Source: Oceanobacillus arenosus
GTDB taxonomy: Bacteria; Bacillota; Bacilli; Bacillales; Amphibacillaceae
Length of the DNA stretch: 64,000 nt
NCBI RefSeq assembly: GCF_003369575.1
Contig: NZ_PIOC01000017.1
Coordinates: 372,001 to 436,000, forward strand
Reading direction: 5' to 3'
The notes beneath the pieces were generated by a model, which saw nothing but the letters and a program-made list of their open reading frames with translations, was not told the DNA's origin and did no database searches. How positions within the stretch are numbered: position 1 is the stretch's first letter; each line of letters begins with the position of its first letter. The position numbers and the translations under genes are program-made. Positions 9,136 to 18,331 of the stretch are shown in pieces.

Positions 9136-9447
9136 ACTTTCATTAAAGTTCCATTGCATACTTAACTTTAGTATTCCCCACATTCTAAATCTAAAACGGA
9201 CAATATATTAAGATTTATTCACAATTTTCTGTTCCGTTCTGACTTGTTAATGAAGACGGAATTTGGATGGAAAACAGCACTTATTAGAACGATAGCGTCT
9301 CCATTAGCATGAATCTATCAATTTCCCGTAGTCGTCGAATATCTAGTTGCTGTATGATTTTGTTGGAAAATTTACTAGGAGGATGTAGCGTACTTTCCTA
9401 TCCAAGCATAGGCTATAGCACTACTGGATGAAGGGAAGCGACTAAAA
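9136..9447. other. Leader and promoter region of the permease gene
   Basis: About 310 bp with no coding frame. I found no T-box (no GGGTGGNACCGCG), no clear riboswitch and no terminator. AGGAGGATG at 9379 is followed at once by a stop codon and is not a gene. Confidence 0.4.
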
Positions 9448-10863
9448 ATGGAATTAACAATTACCCATGGGCTTTATGGGTTATTTACCCTCCTTATTAT
9501 TGTTACGATGATATTTCGGAAAGGGGTAGTGTTACCGACACTACTTGGTACGTTTATTATTGCCTGGGTCTATTCAGGAAATATGATTGATGGATTTATT
9601 GCAATATTTAATGCGAACCTAGTAGCGGCACAAGAGCTTTTCAGTATTTTCCTTATCATCACCTTTATGTTGGCACTCTTACATTCATTACGTGATTTAG
9701 GAGCGGATAAAAGGATGATCCAACCAATCCAAAAGCTGATGGTGAATGGACATGTTTCCTATTTTGTGTTAGTGGGAGTGACCTATGTTATCTCTTTATT
9801 CTTCTGGCCAACACCAGCAGTTCCATTAATCTGTGCGCTACTTGTCCCCGCTGCTGTTCGCTCTGGGCTCCCAACGATGACAGCAGCAGTTGCCATTGCC
9901 ATTGCTGGGCAAGGAATGGCACTTTCTTCCGATTATATCGTACAGGTTGCACCAAGTTTATCTGCTGCAGCTGCAGGTATAGAAACGTCGCTTGTTGCCG
10001 ATAAAGCGATGGTGCTTTCGCTTATCACTGGAGGAGTTGCGATTGCATTAGCGTATATATTCTACCGAAAGTCGATCCGTGCAAAAGACGATAAACGTAA
10101 CGAATTGGAGCTGCAAACATTACAATCAGCGGATGAATCAACCAATAAAGCGAAGACATTACATTTATCGACGTGGAGTAAACTTTTTGCGATTTTTGTT
10201 CCCCTATCCCTTCTAATCGTCGTCATTTATATGATGTATAGCAAATTATTTTCTGGTAGTAGTGATTTAGTTGGGGGAGACGGTGCAGCGTTGGTTGGTG
10301 GCGTTGCAGTCATCCTATTATTACTCTCGACAGTTGCCTTTGGAAAGCATTACGCATTGGATTATATTAGTAATCATATAACGGAAGGGTTTGTATTTGC
10401 TTTTAAAGCGATGGGACCAGTCATTCTGATAGCAGGTTTCTTCTTTCTGGGAAGTCCCGATTTCTCTGGGAAAATATTGGGTGTAGAGCAGGGTCCTGCA
10501 TTATTATTTGAACTTGTCCAATCTACCCAATCATTCCTACCTCAGAGTGCACTGCTAGCAGGGGTTAGTATATTGGTAATTGGTATCATCACGGGTCTGG
10601 ATGGTTCAGGGTTCTCTGGATTACCTTTAACAGGGGCACTTGCTGCATCATTTACAAACAACTCAATCGATACGGAAACCCTTGCAGCAATCGGTCAAAT
10701 GGGTGCGGTATGGACGGGTGGTGGAACCATTGTTGCCTGGTCATCATTAATTGCAATTGCGGGATTTTGTGGTATATCGGTAATGGATCTCGTCCGAAAA
10801 AACTTTTGGCCGGTAATTATTGGGTTATTTGTTTCAACATTGGTTGCTATCTTTTTATTGTAA
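9448..10863 (+). CDS. Ion-transporter-superfamily permease, substrate unknown
   Basis: 471-aa integral membrane protein with about eleven to twelve hydrophobic segments and a charged cytoplasmic loop near residues 205-245. The overall plan, two hydrophobic halves with re-entrant-looking segments (FFWPTPAVPLICALLVPAA and ITGLDGSGFSGLPLTGALA), resembles the ion-transporter superfamily that carries organic anions (gluconate, citrate, C4-dicarboxylate carriers). I cannot assign a substrate. ATG 9448 follows a modest RBS GAAGGGAAG. It is the first gene of a possible pair with the MDR oxidoreductase, but the 140-bp gap leaves that uncertain. Confidence 0.65.
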   Translation: MELTITHGLYGLFTLLIIVTMIFRKGVVLPTLLGTFIIAWVYSGNMIDGFIAIFNANLVAAQELFSIFLIITFMLALLHSLRDLGADKRMIQPIQKLMVNGHVSYFVLVGVTYVISLFFWPTPAVPLICALLVPAAVRSGLPTMTAAVAIAIAGQGMALSSDYIVQVAPSLSAAAAGIETSLVADKAMVLSLITGGVAIALAYIFYRKSIRAKDDKRNELELQTLQSADESTNKAKTLHLSTWSKLFAIFVPLSLLIVVIYMMYSKLFSGSSDLVGGDGAALVGGVAVILLLLSTVAFGKHYALDYISNHITEGFVFAFKAMGPVILIAGFFFLGSPDFSGKILGVEQGPALLFELVQSTQSFLPQSALLAGVSILVIGIITGLDGSGFSGLPLTGALAASFTNNSIDTETLAAIGQMGAVWTGGGTIVAWSSLIAIAGFCGISVMDLVRKNFWPVIIGLFVSTLVAIFLL

Positions 10864-10927
10864 AAGCAGAATTTTAGTTTAACTAAGAGCCATTTGTTAT
10901 AATTTGAATAGTAAGAGTAAATTGGCG

Positions 10928-10961
10928 CATTTCAGTGAGGAATGATTGCTCGCTGAAATGT
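10928..10961. other. Hairpin before the MDR oxidoreductase gene
   Basis: CATTTCAG and CTGAAATG (extended by GAG/CTC with one mismatch) form a stem around a 9-nt loop. No T-run follows, so it is not a normal terminator. It may be a leader structure or a relic repeat. Confidence 0.4.
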
Positions 10962-11003
10962 TAGCTTAACACGGGGATGTACTTTAACGGAAAGGGTGGT
11001 ATT

Positions 11004-11987
11004 GTGAAGGCATTTGTACTAGAATATGGGGAATTAAAAATAAAAGAAATGGAAGCACCTGTAGCAGGAAAAGGGGAAGTCGTTGTTGCACTACGTGTTG
11101 CTGGGCTGAATCGACGCGATTTATACATACCGAATAGAATGGGGAGTGACAAAGAGGCATTAATCCTTGGTTCAGATGGTGCAGGGATAGTAGAAGCCAT
11201 TGGCGAAGGTTTGAAACGCTTTAAAATTGGTGATGAAGTAATAATAAATCCTTCCTTACGTTGGTTTGATAATAGTGATGCACCACCGGCAGCGTTTGAT
11301 TTACTTGGAATGCCTGATCATGGAACGTTCGCTGAGAAAATTGCCTTATCAGAGGAACAACTAGAGAAAAAACCAGCAAGTCTTTCGTGGGAGGAAGCAG
11401 GGGTACTAGCATTATCTGGTTTAACAGGTTATCGTGCATTATTTACGAAGGGTCAGTTAAAAGAGGGGGATACCGTCTTTATTCCTGGTGCAGGAAGCGG
11501 TGTTGCAACATACCTTATTGCATTTGCAAAGAATGTAGGTGCAAAGGTAATTGTTACCTCGAGAAGCGAAGAAAAGCGGAAATTAGCGAAAGCGTTAGGT
11601 GCAGATGTTACACTTGATACGAATAGTGACTGGCAGAAGGAATTAGCAAATGAAATGATTGATTTGGTGATTGAAAGTGTTGGACGTGCTACCTTTAATC
11701 GATCGCTTGGAGTATTGAAAAAAGGTGGACGTATTGTTGCATTTGGTGCAACGACAGAAGATACGATTGATTTTGATTTACGTCACTTTTTTTATGGCCA
11801 ATATCAACTGTTCGGAACAACTATGGGAAGTAGGGATGAACTTCGTGCATTGCTAATTCACATTGAAAAATATAATCTGCATCCCGTAATTGATCGGACA
11901 TATACGCTAGAACAGGCGCAGCAGGCTTTTGACTTTTTAATAGATGGAAAACAATTTGGGAAGATTGCAATACAGATCGAAAGCTAA
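11004..11987 (+). CDS. Medium-chain dehydrogenase/quinone oxidoreductase-like protein
   Basis: 327-aa MDR superfamily enzyme predicted to reduce a quinone or enone with NADPH. The GroES-like N-terminal domain contains GLNRRDLYIPNR and GSDGAGIVEAIG. The Rossmann domain has the nucleotide motif GAGSGVATYLIAFA near residue 150, and EKRKLAKALGAD later. The zinc-binding cysteines of true alcohol dehydrogenases are absent, so a zinc-free quinone-oxidoreductase type is favoured. GTG 11004 with AAAGGGTGGT before it is preferred over ATG 10977, which would add nine atypical residues. Confidence 0.85.
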   Translation: MKAFVLEYGELKIKEMEAPVAGKGEVVVALRVAGLNRRDLYIPNRMGSDKEALILGSDGAGIVEAIGEGLKRFKIGDEVIINPSLRWFDNSDAPPAAFDLLGMPDHGTFAEKIALSEEQLEKKPASLSWEEAGVLALSGLTGYRALFTKGQLKEGDTVFIPGAGSGVATYLIAFAKNVGAKVIVTSRSEEKRKLAKALGADVTLDTNSDWQKELANEMIDLVIESVGRATFNRSLGVLKKGGRIVAFGATTEDTIDFDLRHFFYGQYQLFGTTMGSRDELRALLIHIEKYNLHPVIDRTYTLEQAQQAFDFLIDGKQFGKIAIQIES

Positions 11988-12097
11988 GAATAAAGGGGGA
12001 AGCGGTCGTTGAATGAAGTACATGTTTAGGAAATCGCAGCAAATCGATGCAATTCTCTTTTTATTTCACAGGAAATCAGTTAGGGATATTTTTAAGA

Positions 12098-12117
12098 GCA
12101 ACCAAGTTTTCTAATGT
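12098..12117 (+). repeat. Fragment of dispersed repeat family B
   Basis: GCAACCAAGTTTTCTAATG is identical to the 3' end of fuller copies at 26046 and 30461. Confidence 0.55.
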
Positions 12118-12137
12118 CTTATTTACAAATAATTGTA

Positions 12138-12172
12138 GTCTTGCTTCAATACTTCTAACTGAAGCAAGACAG
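12138..12172. terminator. Terminator-like hairpin between convergent genes
   Basis: GTCTTGCTTCA pairs with TGAAGCAAGAC between the MDR gene and spoVAE. T-runs on both sides are weak. Confidence 0.55.
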
Positions 12173-12214
12173 CCTTTTACTTGTGAGCCAACTGTCATGT
12201 TCGCTTTACAGTCT

Positions 12215-12565
12215 TCATCCTTTTGCCTTAAAAATCAAAGCACCAATAACACCGAATATAATTGCTGCTGATATCCCTGAACTTGTTACTTCAAACATTC
12301 CCGTGATTACACCGATAATTCCGTGTTTTTCTGCTTCAGCCATTGCGCCGTGCACCAATGAGTTACCGAAGCTTGTAATTGGAACAGTCGCACCAGCACC
12401 AGCAAAATCAATTAAAGGTTCATAAAGACCAAGTCCATCTAGTATTGCTCCTGCAACAACTAAAGTTGTCAATGTATGGGCAGGAGAGAGTTTAAATACG
12501 TCGAACATAATTTGCCCAATGACACAAATAAGGCCACCGATTACAAACGCCCAAAAGAAAATCAT
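12215..12565 (-). CDS. spoVAE: Stage V sporulation protein AE (SpoVAEb type)
   Basis: 116-aa membrane protein with three or four hydrophobic segments. It shows the SpoVAE signature [20 protein letters not shown] and [10 protein letters not shown]. SpoVA proteins form the channel that moves calcium-dipicolinate into the forespore and out on germination. Its ATG overlaps the stop of spoVAD by four bases, indicating translational coupling. It is the last gene of this minus-strand sporulation cluster. Confidence 0.92.
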   Translation of the reverse strand: MIFFWAFVIGGLICVIGQIMFDVFKLSPAHTLTTLVVAGAILDGLGLYEPLIDFAGAGATVPITSFGNSLVHGAMAEAEKHGIIGVITGMFEVTSSGISAAIIFGVIGALIFKAKG

Positions 12566-13578
12566 TTTCTATCACGTCCTGATTCTATGGAAACTGCATG
12601 TGCAATACATGGGATTGGATCTTTTTGATAAATGCTTAGTGGAGAGTGAAGTGCACCAGTTGCAACAACGAGTATCCGGTCAAATTCACCTTGCTTCAGT
12701 CGATTTAAAAAATGACCGTAAGTAACAACGGCAGAACATGCCGGACCACTTGCACCAGCAAGAACGGCCTGATCCTCTCGGTAAATTGTCAAACCACAAT
12801 CAACATATTTTTCCTCGGGAATGTCAATACCATGTTTATGCAATAGATCTAATGAAACCTCTCTGCCAATTTGTGCTAAATCTCCGGTAATAATTAAATC
12901 ATAATACGTATGGTCTATATTTCTTTCCTTTAAATGGGCTTCTATGGTTTCAACAGCAGCAGGGGCCATCGCACCACCCATATTAAATGGATCTGTCATG
13001 CCCATATCCACTATTTTCCCAATTGTTGCTGATGTTATCACTGGACCTTCACCTTCTTTACCTACGAGTGCACAACCTGCTCCAGTCACAGTCCATTGTG
13101 CAGTCGGTGGCTTTTGTCCACCGTATTCTGTTGGGTAACGAAATTGTCTTTCTGCTGATGCGTTATGGCTCGATACCCCACTCAGAATATGATTTGCACC
13201 ACCAGCATTAATGATGGCCGCAGAAAGTGCTAAGCTTTCCATTGATGTAGCGCATGCGCTAAATAATCCGAAATAGGGTGTACCTAATGTATTCGCTGCA
13301 AAGCTTGTTGGGGTAATTTGATTAATTAAATCACCTCCGATAAAAAACTGAACCTGTTCTTTTTCAATATTGCTTTTTTTAATTGCAATTTGGCAGGCTT
13401 CCTCCATTAATGCTTGCTGTGCCTTTTCAAAGGATGCTTGTTTTAACCAAATGTTATCATGTAATAAATCAAAATCATTTGGGATCATTCCATTTGCCTC
13501 AAAAGGACCACCAACAGTACCAGTAGCTAGGATAACTGGTTTATTGTCAAAGACCCATGTTTGATGTCCAATTAGCAC
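12562..13578 (-). CDS. spoVAD: Stage V sporulation protein AD
   Basis: 338-aa thiolase-fold protein; B. subtilis SpoVAD binds dipicolinic acid. It keeps [35 protein letters not shown] and [16 protein letters not shown] 13578 is chosen because its first base is also the last base of the spoVAC stop (TAG-TG overlap), a GGGGTGG ribosome site precedes it, and the protein then starts LIGHQTWVF as SpoVAD does. The longer start at 13593 lies inside spoVAC. It probably sits on the inner-membrane surface of the forespore with the other SpoVA proteins. Confidence 0.93.
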   Translation of the reverse strand: MLIGHQTWVFDNKPVILATGTVGGPFEANGMIPNDFDLLHDNIWLKQASFEKAQQALMEEACQIAIKKSNIEKEQVQFFIGGDLINQITPTSFAANTLGTPYFGLFSACATSMESLALSAAIINAGGANHILSGVSSHNASAERQFRYPTEYGGQKPPTAQWTVTGAGCALVGKEGEGPVITSATIGKIVDMGMTDPFNMGGAMAPAAVETIEAHLKERNIDHTYYDLIITGDLAQIGREVSLDLLHKHGIDIPEEKYVDCGLTIYREDQAVLAGASGPACSAVVTYGHFLNRLKQGEFDRILVVATGALHSPLSIYQKDPIPCIAHAVSIESGRDRK

Positions 13579-14057
13579 TAGAAACCACCCCATTCAAGTA
13601 TAATTGTTTTAATCAATGCGACGATAAATGCAGAAAACACTCCATAGACAATAACAGGTCCTGCGATTTTAAAGATATTTCCACCGACACCCAAAATGAA
13701 TCCTTCTGTTTTATGTTCAATTGCAGCAGAAATGACAGCATTTCCGAAGCCGGTTACTGGTACAGCAGATCCTGCCCCAGCAAATTGGCCAATCCGATCA
13801 TAAACACCGAATCCGGTTAATAGCATCGTTAAAAAGATCAATGTAGCTGTGGTCGGATTTCCAGCCGTTTGTTCAGTAAAATTAAAGTAATAAATATAAA
13901 AGGTGGAAATAAGCTGACCAATAAGACAAATGAATCCACCTACTAAGAATGCTTTCAAGCAGTTTTTTAACAGTGGCCGCTTTACTTCCCGTTGTTGTTG
14001 AAACGCTTGATACTTCAGTGCATCAGGTGGTAATTTTTTCTTCTTTTTATCTGTCAT
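13578..14057 (-). CDS. spoVAC: Stage V sporulation protein AC
   Basis: 159-aa membrane protein; in B. subtilis SpoVAC behaves as a mechanosensitive channel for dipicolinate. The basic, Lys-rich N-terminus is followed by about four membrane segments and signature stretches FLVGGFICLIGQL, GFGVYDRIGQFAGAGSAVPV and FGNAVISAAIEHK. The last part is homologous in plan to SpoVAE. It is the first of three tightly overlapping spoVA genes and follows the YhcN-like lipoprotein gene by 80 bp. Confidence 0.93.
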   Translation of the reverse strand: MTDKKKKKLPPDALKYQAFQQQREVKRPLLKNCLKAFLVGGFICLIGQLISTFYIYYFNFTEQTAGNPTTATLIFLTMLLTGFGVYDRIGQFAGAGSAVPVTGFGNAVISAAIEHKTEGFILGVGGNIFKIAGPVIVYGVFSAFIVALIKTIILEWGGF

Positions 14058-14137
14058 ATTTCCATCACTCTTTTCATTTATTTCTGAATCGAAATTTATT
14101 CTCTAGAAACTTTTGTTTCGTAATTGTATTTAATCAT

Positions 14138-14587
14138 TTATGTCTGTTCCTTCGACAACTTGATAATTTCTTTAAGTCCTTTATCAAGTTTATCCTCAGT
14201 AAAATGGTCTGCTTGGATCTCTTCTTCTAATTTTTCAAGCTCAAGGAAAATTTTTAAGTCTGTCGAAAATTCCACATCCAGTTTAGGAAATGAATCTTTC
14301 AATTCCTTCTCCATTTTTTTCCTTAAAGATTTTAGTGTGAATCGTTCACTGTGGTTAACTTTAACAGCAACTACAATGGTCTCAGAATTATTAACTGCTT
14401 TAATTGCTGAAATTTCTTCATGTTTATTTATCATTTCCTTTGCATCAGCAGAAGGTTGTTGGTCTATTAGCTTATTACTTCCTGTTATTGGAGTATCTTG
14501 TTTATTCTGATCTGTATTAGAATCGGTTCCGCAACCGAATAATAGAAAGAATAGACTCACTGTTATGATGGCTTTTTTTCGATTCAT
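14138..14587 (-). CDS. YhcN/YlaJ-type sporulation lipoprotein
   Basis: 149-aa lipoprotein with signal and lipobox LLFGC, then a Ser/Asn/Gln-rich linker. A small alpha/beta domain (AIKAVNNSETIVVAVKV ... LRKKMEKELKDSFP) resembles the YhcN/YlaJ spore lipoprotein family. ATG 14587 is preferred over GTG 14596 because GAGTGA lies six bases before it. Its place between a DUF1657 gene and spoVAC is the order seen in second-type spoVA operons, supporting a role in the spore inner membrane. A second YlaJ-family gene lies at 47177. Confidence 0.8.
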   Translation of the reverse strand: MNRKKAIITVSLFFLLFGCGTDSNTDQNKQDTPITGSNKLIDQQPSADAKEMINKHEEISAIKAVNNSETIVVAVKVNHSERFTLKSLRKKMEKELKDSFPKLDVEFSTDLKIFLELEKLEEEIQADHFTEDKLDKGLKEIIKLSKEQT

Positions 14588-14691
14588 GAAGTTCACTCAT
14601 TTCTAATAACCGAGTAGGTTTGTTGTCATCTTATTAAGTTGCAGGTAATGCTTTGTATTATGTAGGAAGCTGAAGTTCCAGCTTCCAATGA

Positions 14692-14895
14692 TTATTGTTT
14701 ATATTGTGGTTCCTCTTGTTCAATTTGCTGTATTCTTGGTTCAACGGTTTGTAAAACTGACATTGTTTGTTGAGCTGCATCTTGATACATTTGTTTCGCT
14801 TGTTTGTTATCCGTTTCTAGTGCGAATTGTTCAAAGCTTGCCTGGACACTTTTTAGTCCGGCAATCGTTTGCTTCACCTGAGTTGCTACTGTCAT
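14692..14895 (-). CDS. DUF1657 family protein
   Basis: 67-aa soluble helical protein (TVATQVKQTIAGLKSVQASFE ... QMYQDAAQQTMSVLQ) matching DUF1657, a short family found almost only in spore formers and often in spoVA operons. AGGGAGGT lies before ATG. It is the probable first gene of the cluster that continues with the YhcN-like lipoprotein and SpoVAC-AD-AE. Its molecular role is unknown. Confidence 0.85.
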   Translation of the reverse strand: MTVATQVKQTIAGLKSVQASFEQFALETDNKQAKQMYQDAAQQTMSVLQTVEPRIQQIEQEEPQYKQ

Positions 14896-15078
14896 GAAAA
14901 AACCTCCCTAAATTTTAACGTCACTATTAAGGTTTGATATTTCGCTCTAAGTTATGCGGTTAATTTTTTTCCTATATCTTCCTTTCGTTATATATTAAGC
15001 CATAATAACAATAATACGCTCCATTGTGGAAAGCAAAGTGTATATTCAGAGTGGATGGATAGATGTACTTATGTAGTA

Positions 15079-15107
15079 AAAAAGCACATTCAATGAATGT
15101 GCTTTTT
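15079..15107. terminator. Bidirectional-looking terminator
   Basis: AAAAAGCACATTCA/TGAATGTGCTTTTT hairpin just past the end of the minus-strand nitroreductase gene. Confidence 0.85.
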
Positions 15108-15113
15108 GGGGCA

Positions 15114-15860
15114 TTATCTTTTATTTAATTTTTGGTCCTTTACATAGCTACTTACATCCATCCGAACGGTATTCTGGTATTTGCGGATCATTTGTTCAGT
15201 CCATGTATCTGTTCTCGTATTACTCGTGCGATGTTGGTAATAGTTTTGAAGCTCTATATCATAAGCAGAAATTGCAGTTTGTTGCGATTCAAATGATTGA
15301 TATTTGTTTTCATGATAAACAGCTTCGAAAGGTAGACGTGGTTTTAATTCTGGTCGATGGGCAGGAGTGCCTACTGCCATCCCAAAAAGTGGTATGACAT
15401 ATTTAGGGAGCCTTAATAACTCACTTACATGGTAAATATCATTTCTAAGACTACCAAGGAAGCAAATTCCGAGCCCCATTGACTCTGCTGCAATTGCTAA
15501 ATTTTGTGCGGAAAGTGCCGCGTCGATAGTTGTAACAATAAATTGTTCCGTGCTCTCCAACGTTTCCTGCATTTGAACTTGCTCTTCGCGTGTAGCAAGT
15601 TGTGAGATGCGATGTAGATCGCCGCAAAATACGAATAAATGACCATTATTTTCAACATATGGTTGACCGGATACTTTTCTTAGTTCTTCCTTCAAAAAGG
15701 GATCTGTCACACCAATAATTGTATATGCCATCACATTACTAGATGAAGATGCTTGTTGTGCGGCTTGGATTAGTGTATGTATTTGTTCTTCAGTTAATTT
15801 ATCATCTGTAAATTTACGGATGGAACGATGATTTAATATCGTTTCAATGGTATGATTCAT
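15114..15860 (-). CDS. NADPH-dependent FMN nitroreductase (NfrA-like)
   Basis: 248-aa oxygen-insensitive nitro/flavin reductase. The N-terminus IETILNHRSIRKF carries the FMN-binding Arg-Ser-Ile-Arg motif. The middle has the flavin contacts AAQQASSSSNVMAYT, AESMGLGICFLGSLR and PLFGMAVGTPAHRPELKPRLP, as in B. subtilis NfrA1. The C-terminal arm is charged and probably swaps between monomers of a dimer. GGAGG precedes the ATG. It is monocistronic, and a Fur/PerR-like palindrome is found upstream. Confidence 0.88.
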   Translation of the reverse strand: MNHTIETILNHRSIRKFTDDKLTEEQIHTLIQAAQQASSSSNVMAYTIIGVTDPFLKEELRKVSGQPYVENNGHLFVFCGDLHRISQLATREEQVQMQETLESTEQFIVTTIDAALSAQNLAIAAESMGLGICFLGSLRNDIYHVSELLRLPKYVIPLFGMAVGTPAHRPELKPRLPFEAVYHENKYQSFESQQTAISAYDIELQNYYQHRTSNTRTDTWTEQMIRKYQNTVRMDVSSYVKDQKLNKR

Positions 15861-15931
15861 TACAATAAATCCTCCTTGTAACAGTTATGTAAATACCTCA
15901 TTCTATTTAATTTTAGTAAAAAATAAAGCTA

Positions 15932-15946
15932 CAATAATAATTATAC
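15932..15946. promoter_or_regulatory. Possible PerR/Fur-like box upstream of nitroreductase
   Basis: The 15-bp segment (ATAAT-A-ATTAT core) agrees with the TTATAATnATTATAA consensus at about 12 of 15 positions. In such an AT-rich background this is only suggestive. Confidence 0.3.
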
Positions 15947-16064
15947 AGGAGTATAATAAGTTAATGTTGTAATGCGTATCAATTCCAATTTCTTTTTGAT
16001 ACACTCTAGATATATTCATCACTTTCATTGGCAAATAGGAAAGTAAAAATGATAGGAGGATTTT

Positions 16065-16445
16065 ATGAAGACATTTAAGCTTAAGATGCTAACTATTATT
16101 ACCCAAGAAAATGGAAATATAGTACAAAATAATATACCATTGTTAAATGGTCTCATTATTAATCGGGAAGATGATACGAATCGTTGGTTAATCGAAGCCT
16201 ATATAAAAAAAACAAACGAAGCCTATTTTAATCAGCTTCTAGAAGACAAAAAAGAAATCATGCTACAAGTGAAAATTACGAAGGAAAGCAATGAGCCAGC
16301 AACATTTATTACATCAATCCTTAGTGTAAATGAAATCGGGGAAAATATAAATGTACTATTTACCGGAACAATTGTTGAACGTAAAGAATCGATATTAAAG
16401 GAATTAACTGATTTATTAGAAGCGGGTTATCGTGACAAGGACTAA
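16065..16445 (+). CDS. YwpF-like protein
   Basis: 126-aa soluble protein beginning MKTFKLKMLTIIT, with LLNGLIINREDDTNRWLIEAYI and VQVKITKES-type strands, the pattern of the YwpF-like family. Its function is not established; some staphylococcal relatives affect virulence factor output. AGGAGG lies before ATG. It is alone, 100 bp before the potassium transporter gene. Confidence 0.7.
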   Translation: MKTFKLKMLTIITQENGNIVQNNIPLLNGLIINREDDTNRWLIEAYIKKTNEAYFNQLLEDKKEIMLQVKITKESNEPATFITSILSVNEIGENINVLFTGTIVERKESILKELTDLLEAGYRDKD

Positions 16446-16549
16446 TTAGAGGAATTTGATAAAATAGTAATAAAAAATTTGTAATAATGTTAGCATTGGA
16501 TACGAAAGTCAATTAGAAAAGTAAAACGAAATACGTAGGAGTAAGACTA

Positions 16550-17914
16550 ATGAAATATATTCACTTTCATCATCAATGGTTAAATAAACGAACACCAGCA
16601 CAATTATTACTATTATTTTATTTATTATCAATAATTATTTCAACAGCAGCGCTTTCATTACCGATTGCATATCAAGACGGAGTTGAAGTTGAATTTATTG
16701 ATATCTTGTTTACTGCTGTAAGTGCAATTAGTGTAACAGGTCTTAGTACCATTTCCATTGTCGATACTTTGAGTACGACTGGTATCATTATTTTGGATAT
16801 TATTTTGCATTTTGGAACGATTGGAATTATGGCTTCAGGTACATTTATCTGGTTATTAATCGGGAAGAAAATTGGACTACGTGAACGCCGTTTAATTATG
16901 ACGGATCAAAACCAAACGAGTTTTCAAGGAATGGTCCGATTAACGAAACAGATTGTGCTCATATTATTAGTTATAGAAGTTATTGCCTTTCTTATTTTAG
17001 GAACATATCTTTTAAACTACTATCCGACAGCAAAAGAAGCATATTTTCATGGATTTTTTGGAACGATTAGTGCATTATCAAATGCAGGATTTGATATAAC
17101 CGGCGCATCATTATTACCGTATAGCCATGACTATTTTGTCCAATTCATTATTATGTTGTTGATCATTTTTGGCGCAATTGGATTTCCTGTATTGATTGAA
17201 GTAAAGGAGTACTTATTTGCTAGGTATGAAAAAAGGAGGGCACTCCGTTTTAGTTTATTTACCAAAGTAACGACAACTACCTTTTTTATTTTAATTTTTG
17301 CAGGTGCATGTATCATTTGGTTACTTGATAGCAATGATTTCTTTGCTGGTAAGTCATGGCATGAGGCGTTGTTCTATGCGTTATTCCAATCTGTGACAAC
17401 AAGAAGCGGGGGCATGTCAACAATGGACATAAACCTGCTATCGGAAGAAAATCATTTGTTTATTTCATTCCTAATGTTTATTGGTGCATCGCCAAGCAGT
17501 GCAGGGGGAGGAATTCGAACCACAACATTTGCATTAGTTCTTATTTTTATCTTTACTTATGCTCGTGGAGGAGGAAGTATTCGCCTGTTTAAAAGGGAAG
17601 TATATGAAGAAGATTTGTTAAAAGCTGTTATGGTAACACTTGTTGCATCGGCAATGGTACTTGTATCTGTACTACTCATCTCTTCCCTAGAGCCGTTCTC
17701 ATTAATGCAGGTGATATTTGAAGTAACGTCTGCCTTTGGTACGGTTGGTCTTTCATTAGGCATTACAAGTGATTTAAGTAATGCTAGTAAAATACTGCTT
17801 ATGTTACTGATGTTTATTGGTAGGCTTGGCCTCTTCACCTTCATTCTGATGTTTAGAAAGAATAAACAGGGCGGGGAATTCCATTATCCGAAAGAGAAAA
17901 TCATTATCGGCTAA
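16550..17914 (+). CDS. Ktr/Trk potassium-uptake membrane subunit (KtrB/KtrD)
   Basis: 454-aa K+-translocating subunit with four repeated membrane-pore-membrane units. The four filter loops are visible: SVTGLST, SNAGFD, TTRSGGMST and GTVGLSLG. The Gly in each is the K+-coordinating signature of the TrkH/KtrB family. It should work with a cytosolic RCK subunit; the only one in the window is KtrC at 30663, which suggests a KtrCD-type split arrangement. AGGAGT precedes ATG. Confidence 0.9.
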   Translation: MKYIHFHHQWLNKRTPAQLLLLFYLLSIIISTAALSLPIAYQDGVEVEFIDILFTAVSAISVTGLSTISIVDTLSTTGIIILDIILHFGTIGIMASGTFIWLLIGKKIGLRERRLIMTDQNQTSFQGMVRLTKQIVLILLVIEVIAFLILGTYLLNYYPTAKEAYFHGFFGTISALSNAGFDITGASLLPYSHDYFVQFIIMLLIIFGAIGFPVLIEVKEYLFARYEKRRALRFSLFTKVTTTTFFILIFAGACIIWLLDSNDFFAGKSWHEALFYALFQSVTTRSGGMSTMDINLLSEENHLFISFLMFIGASPSSAGGGIRTTTFALVLIFIFTYARGGGSIRLFKREVYEEDLLKAVMVTLVASAMVLVSVLLISSLEPFSLMQVIFEVTSAFGTVGLSLGITSDLSNASKILLMLLMFIGRLGLFTFILMFRKNKQGGEFHYPKEKIIIG

Positions 17915-17956
17915 AAAAATGATAACCTGTGCTCTTAGATAGCAGCACAGGTTATT
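17913..17956 (-). terminator. Terminator between ktr gene and yjcZ-like gene
   Basis: ATAACCTGTGCT/AGCACAGGTTAT hairpin. The minus strand has a run of seven T, so it serves the YjcZ-like gene. Confidence 0.85.
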
Positions 17957-17959
17957 CCA

Positions 17960-18103
17960 TTAGCAGTAAAATGCTGCTCCTACAATGATTAAAAGAATAA
18001 AAAGCACCACAATCAACGCGAAATTGTTTCCATATCCGCCACCACATTCATATGCGGGACTTTGATATCCGCCGCAGCCGAATCCACCATAGCCAAAACC
18101 CAT
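17960..18103 (-). CDS. YjcZ-family sporulation peptide, 47 aa
   Basis: Short gene with a perfect AGGAGGTG ribosome site. The protein has a Gly/Tyr/Cys-rich N-terminus ([12 protein letters not shown], then [11 protein letters not shown]) and a C-terminal membrane segment [19 protein letters not shown]. This two-part plan is that of the YjcZ/YczM family of small sporulation-associated membrane peptides. It is monocistronic with its own terminator. Exact role unknown. Confidence 0.88.
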   Translation of the reverse strand: MGFGYGGFGCGGYQSPAYECGGGYGNNFALIVVLFILLIIVGAAFYC

Positions 18104-18331
18104 GCTCTTTCACCTCCTGAACGTTACTTTATACTATATGTTTAATCACTCAAGGTGTATGGACGTTTGCACTAGTTAATAAGAAATGCAACGACAAAAT
18201 GGAGTGAATTCAATTGGAATTGCATAAATGGAGATTTACTTACAAAAGATTAAGAATATGTTAAAATGGAAAGGAAAAGTGGTATAAAAATGTAATGTTA
18301 ATTGTTGATAGAATGAAAGGGGTGCTTGTTC

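Noticed and set aside
9136-9447. Possible T-box or riboswitch before the permease
   Set aside because: No T-box sequence, no terminator/antiterminator pair and no known aptamer pattern found.
14896-15000. Sigma-G promoter for the spoVA cluster
   Set aside because: GCATA is present, but no convincing CATWMTA-type -10 at 17-18 bp; not enough for a call.
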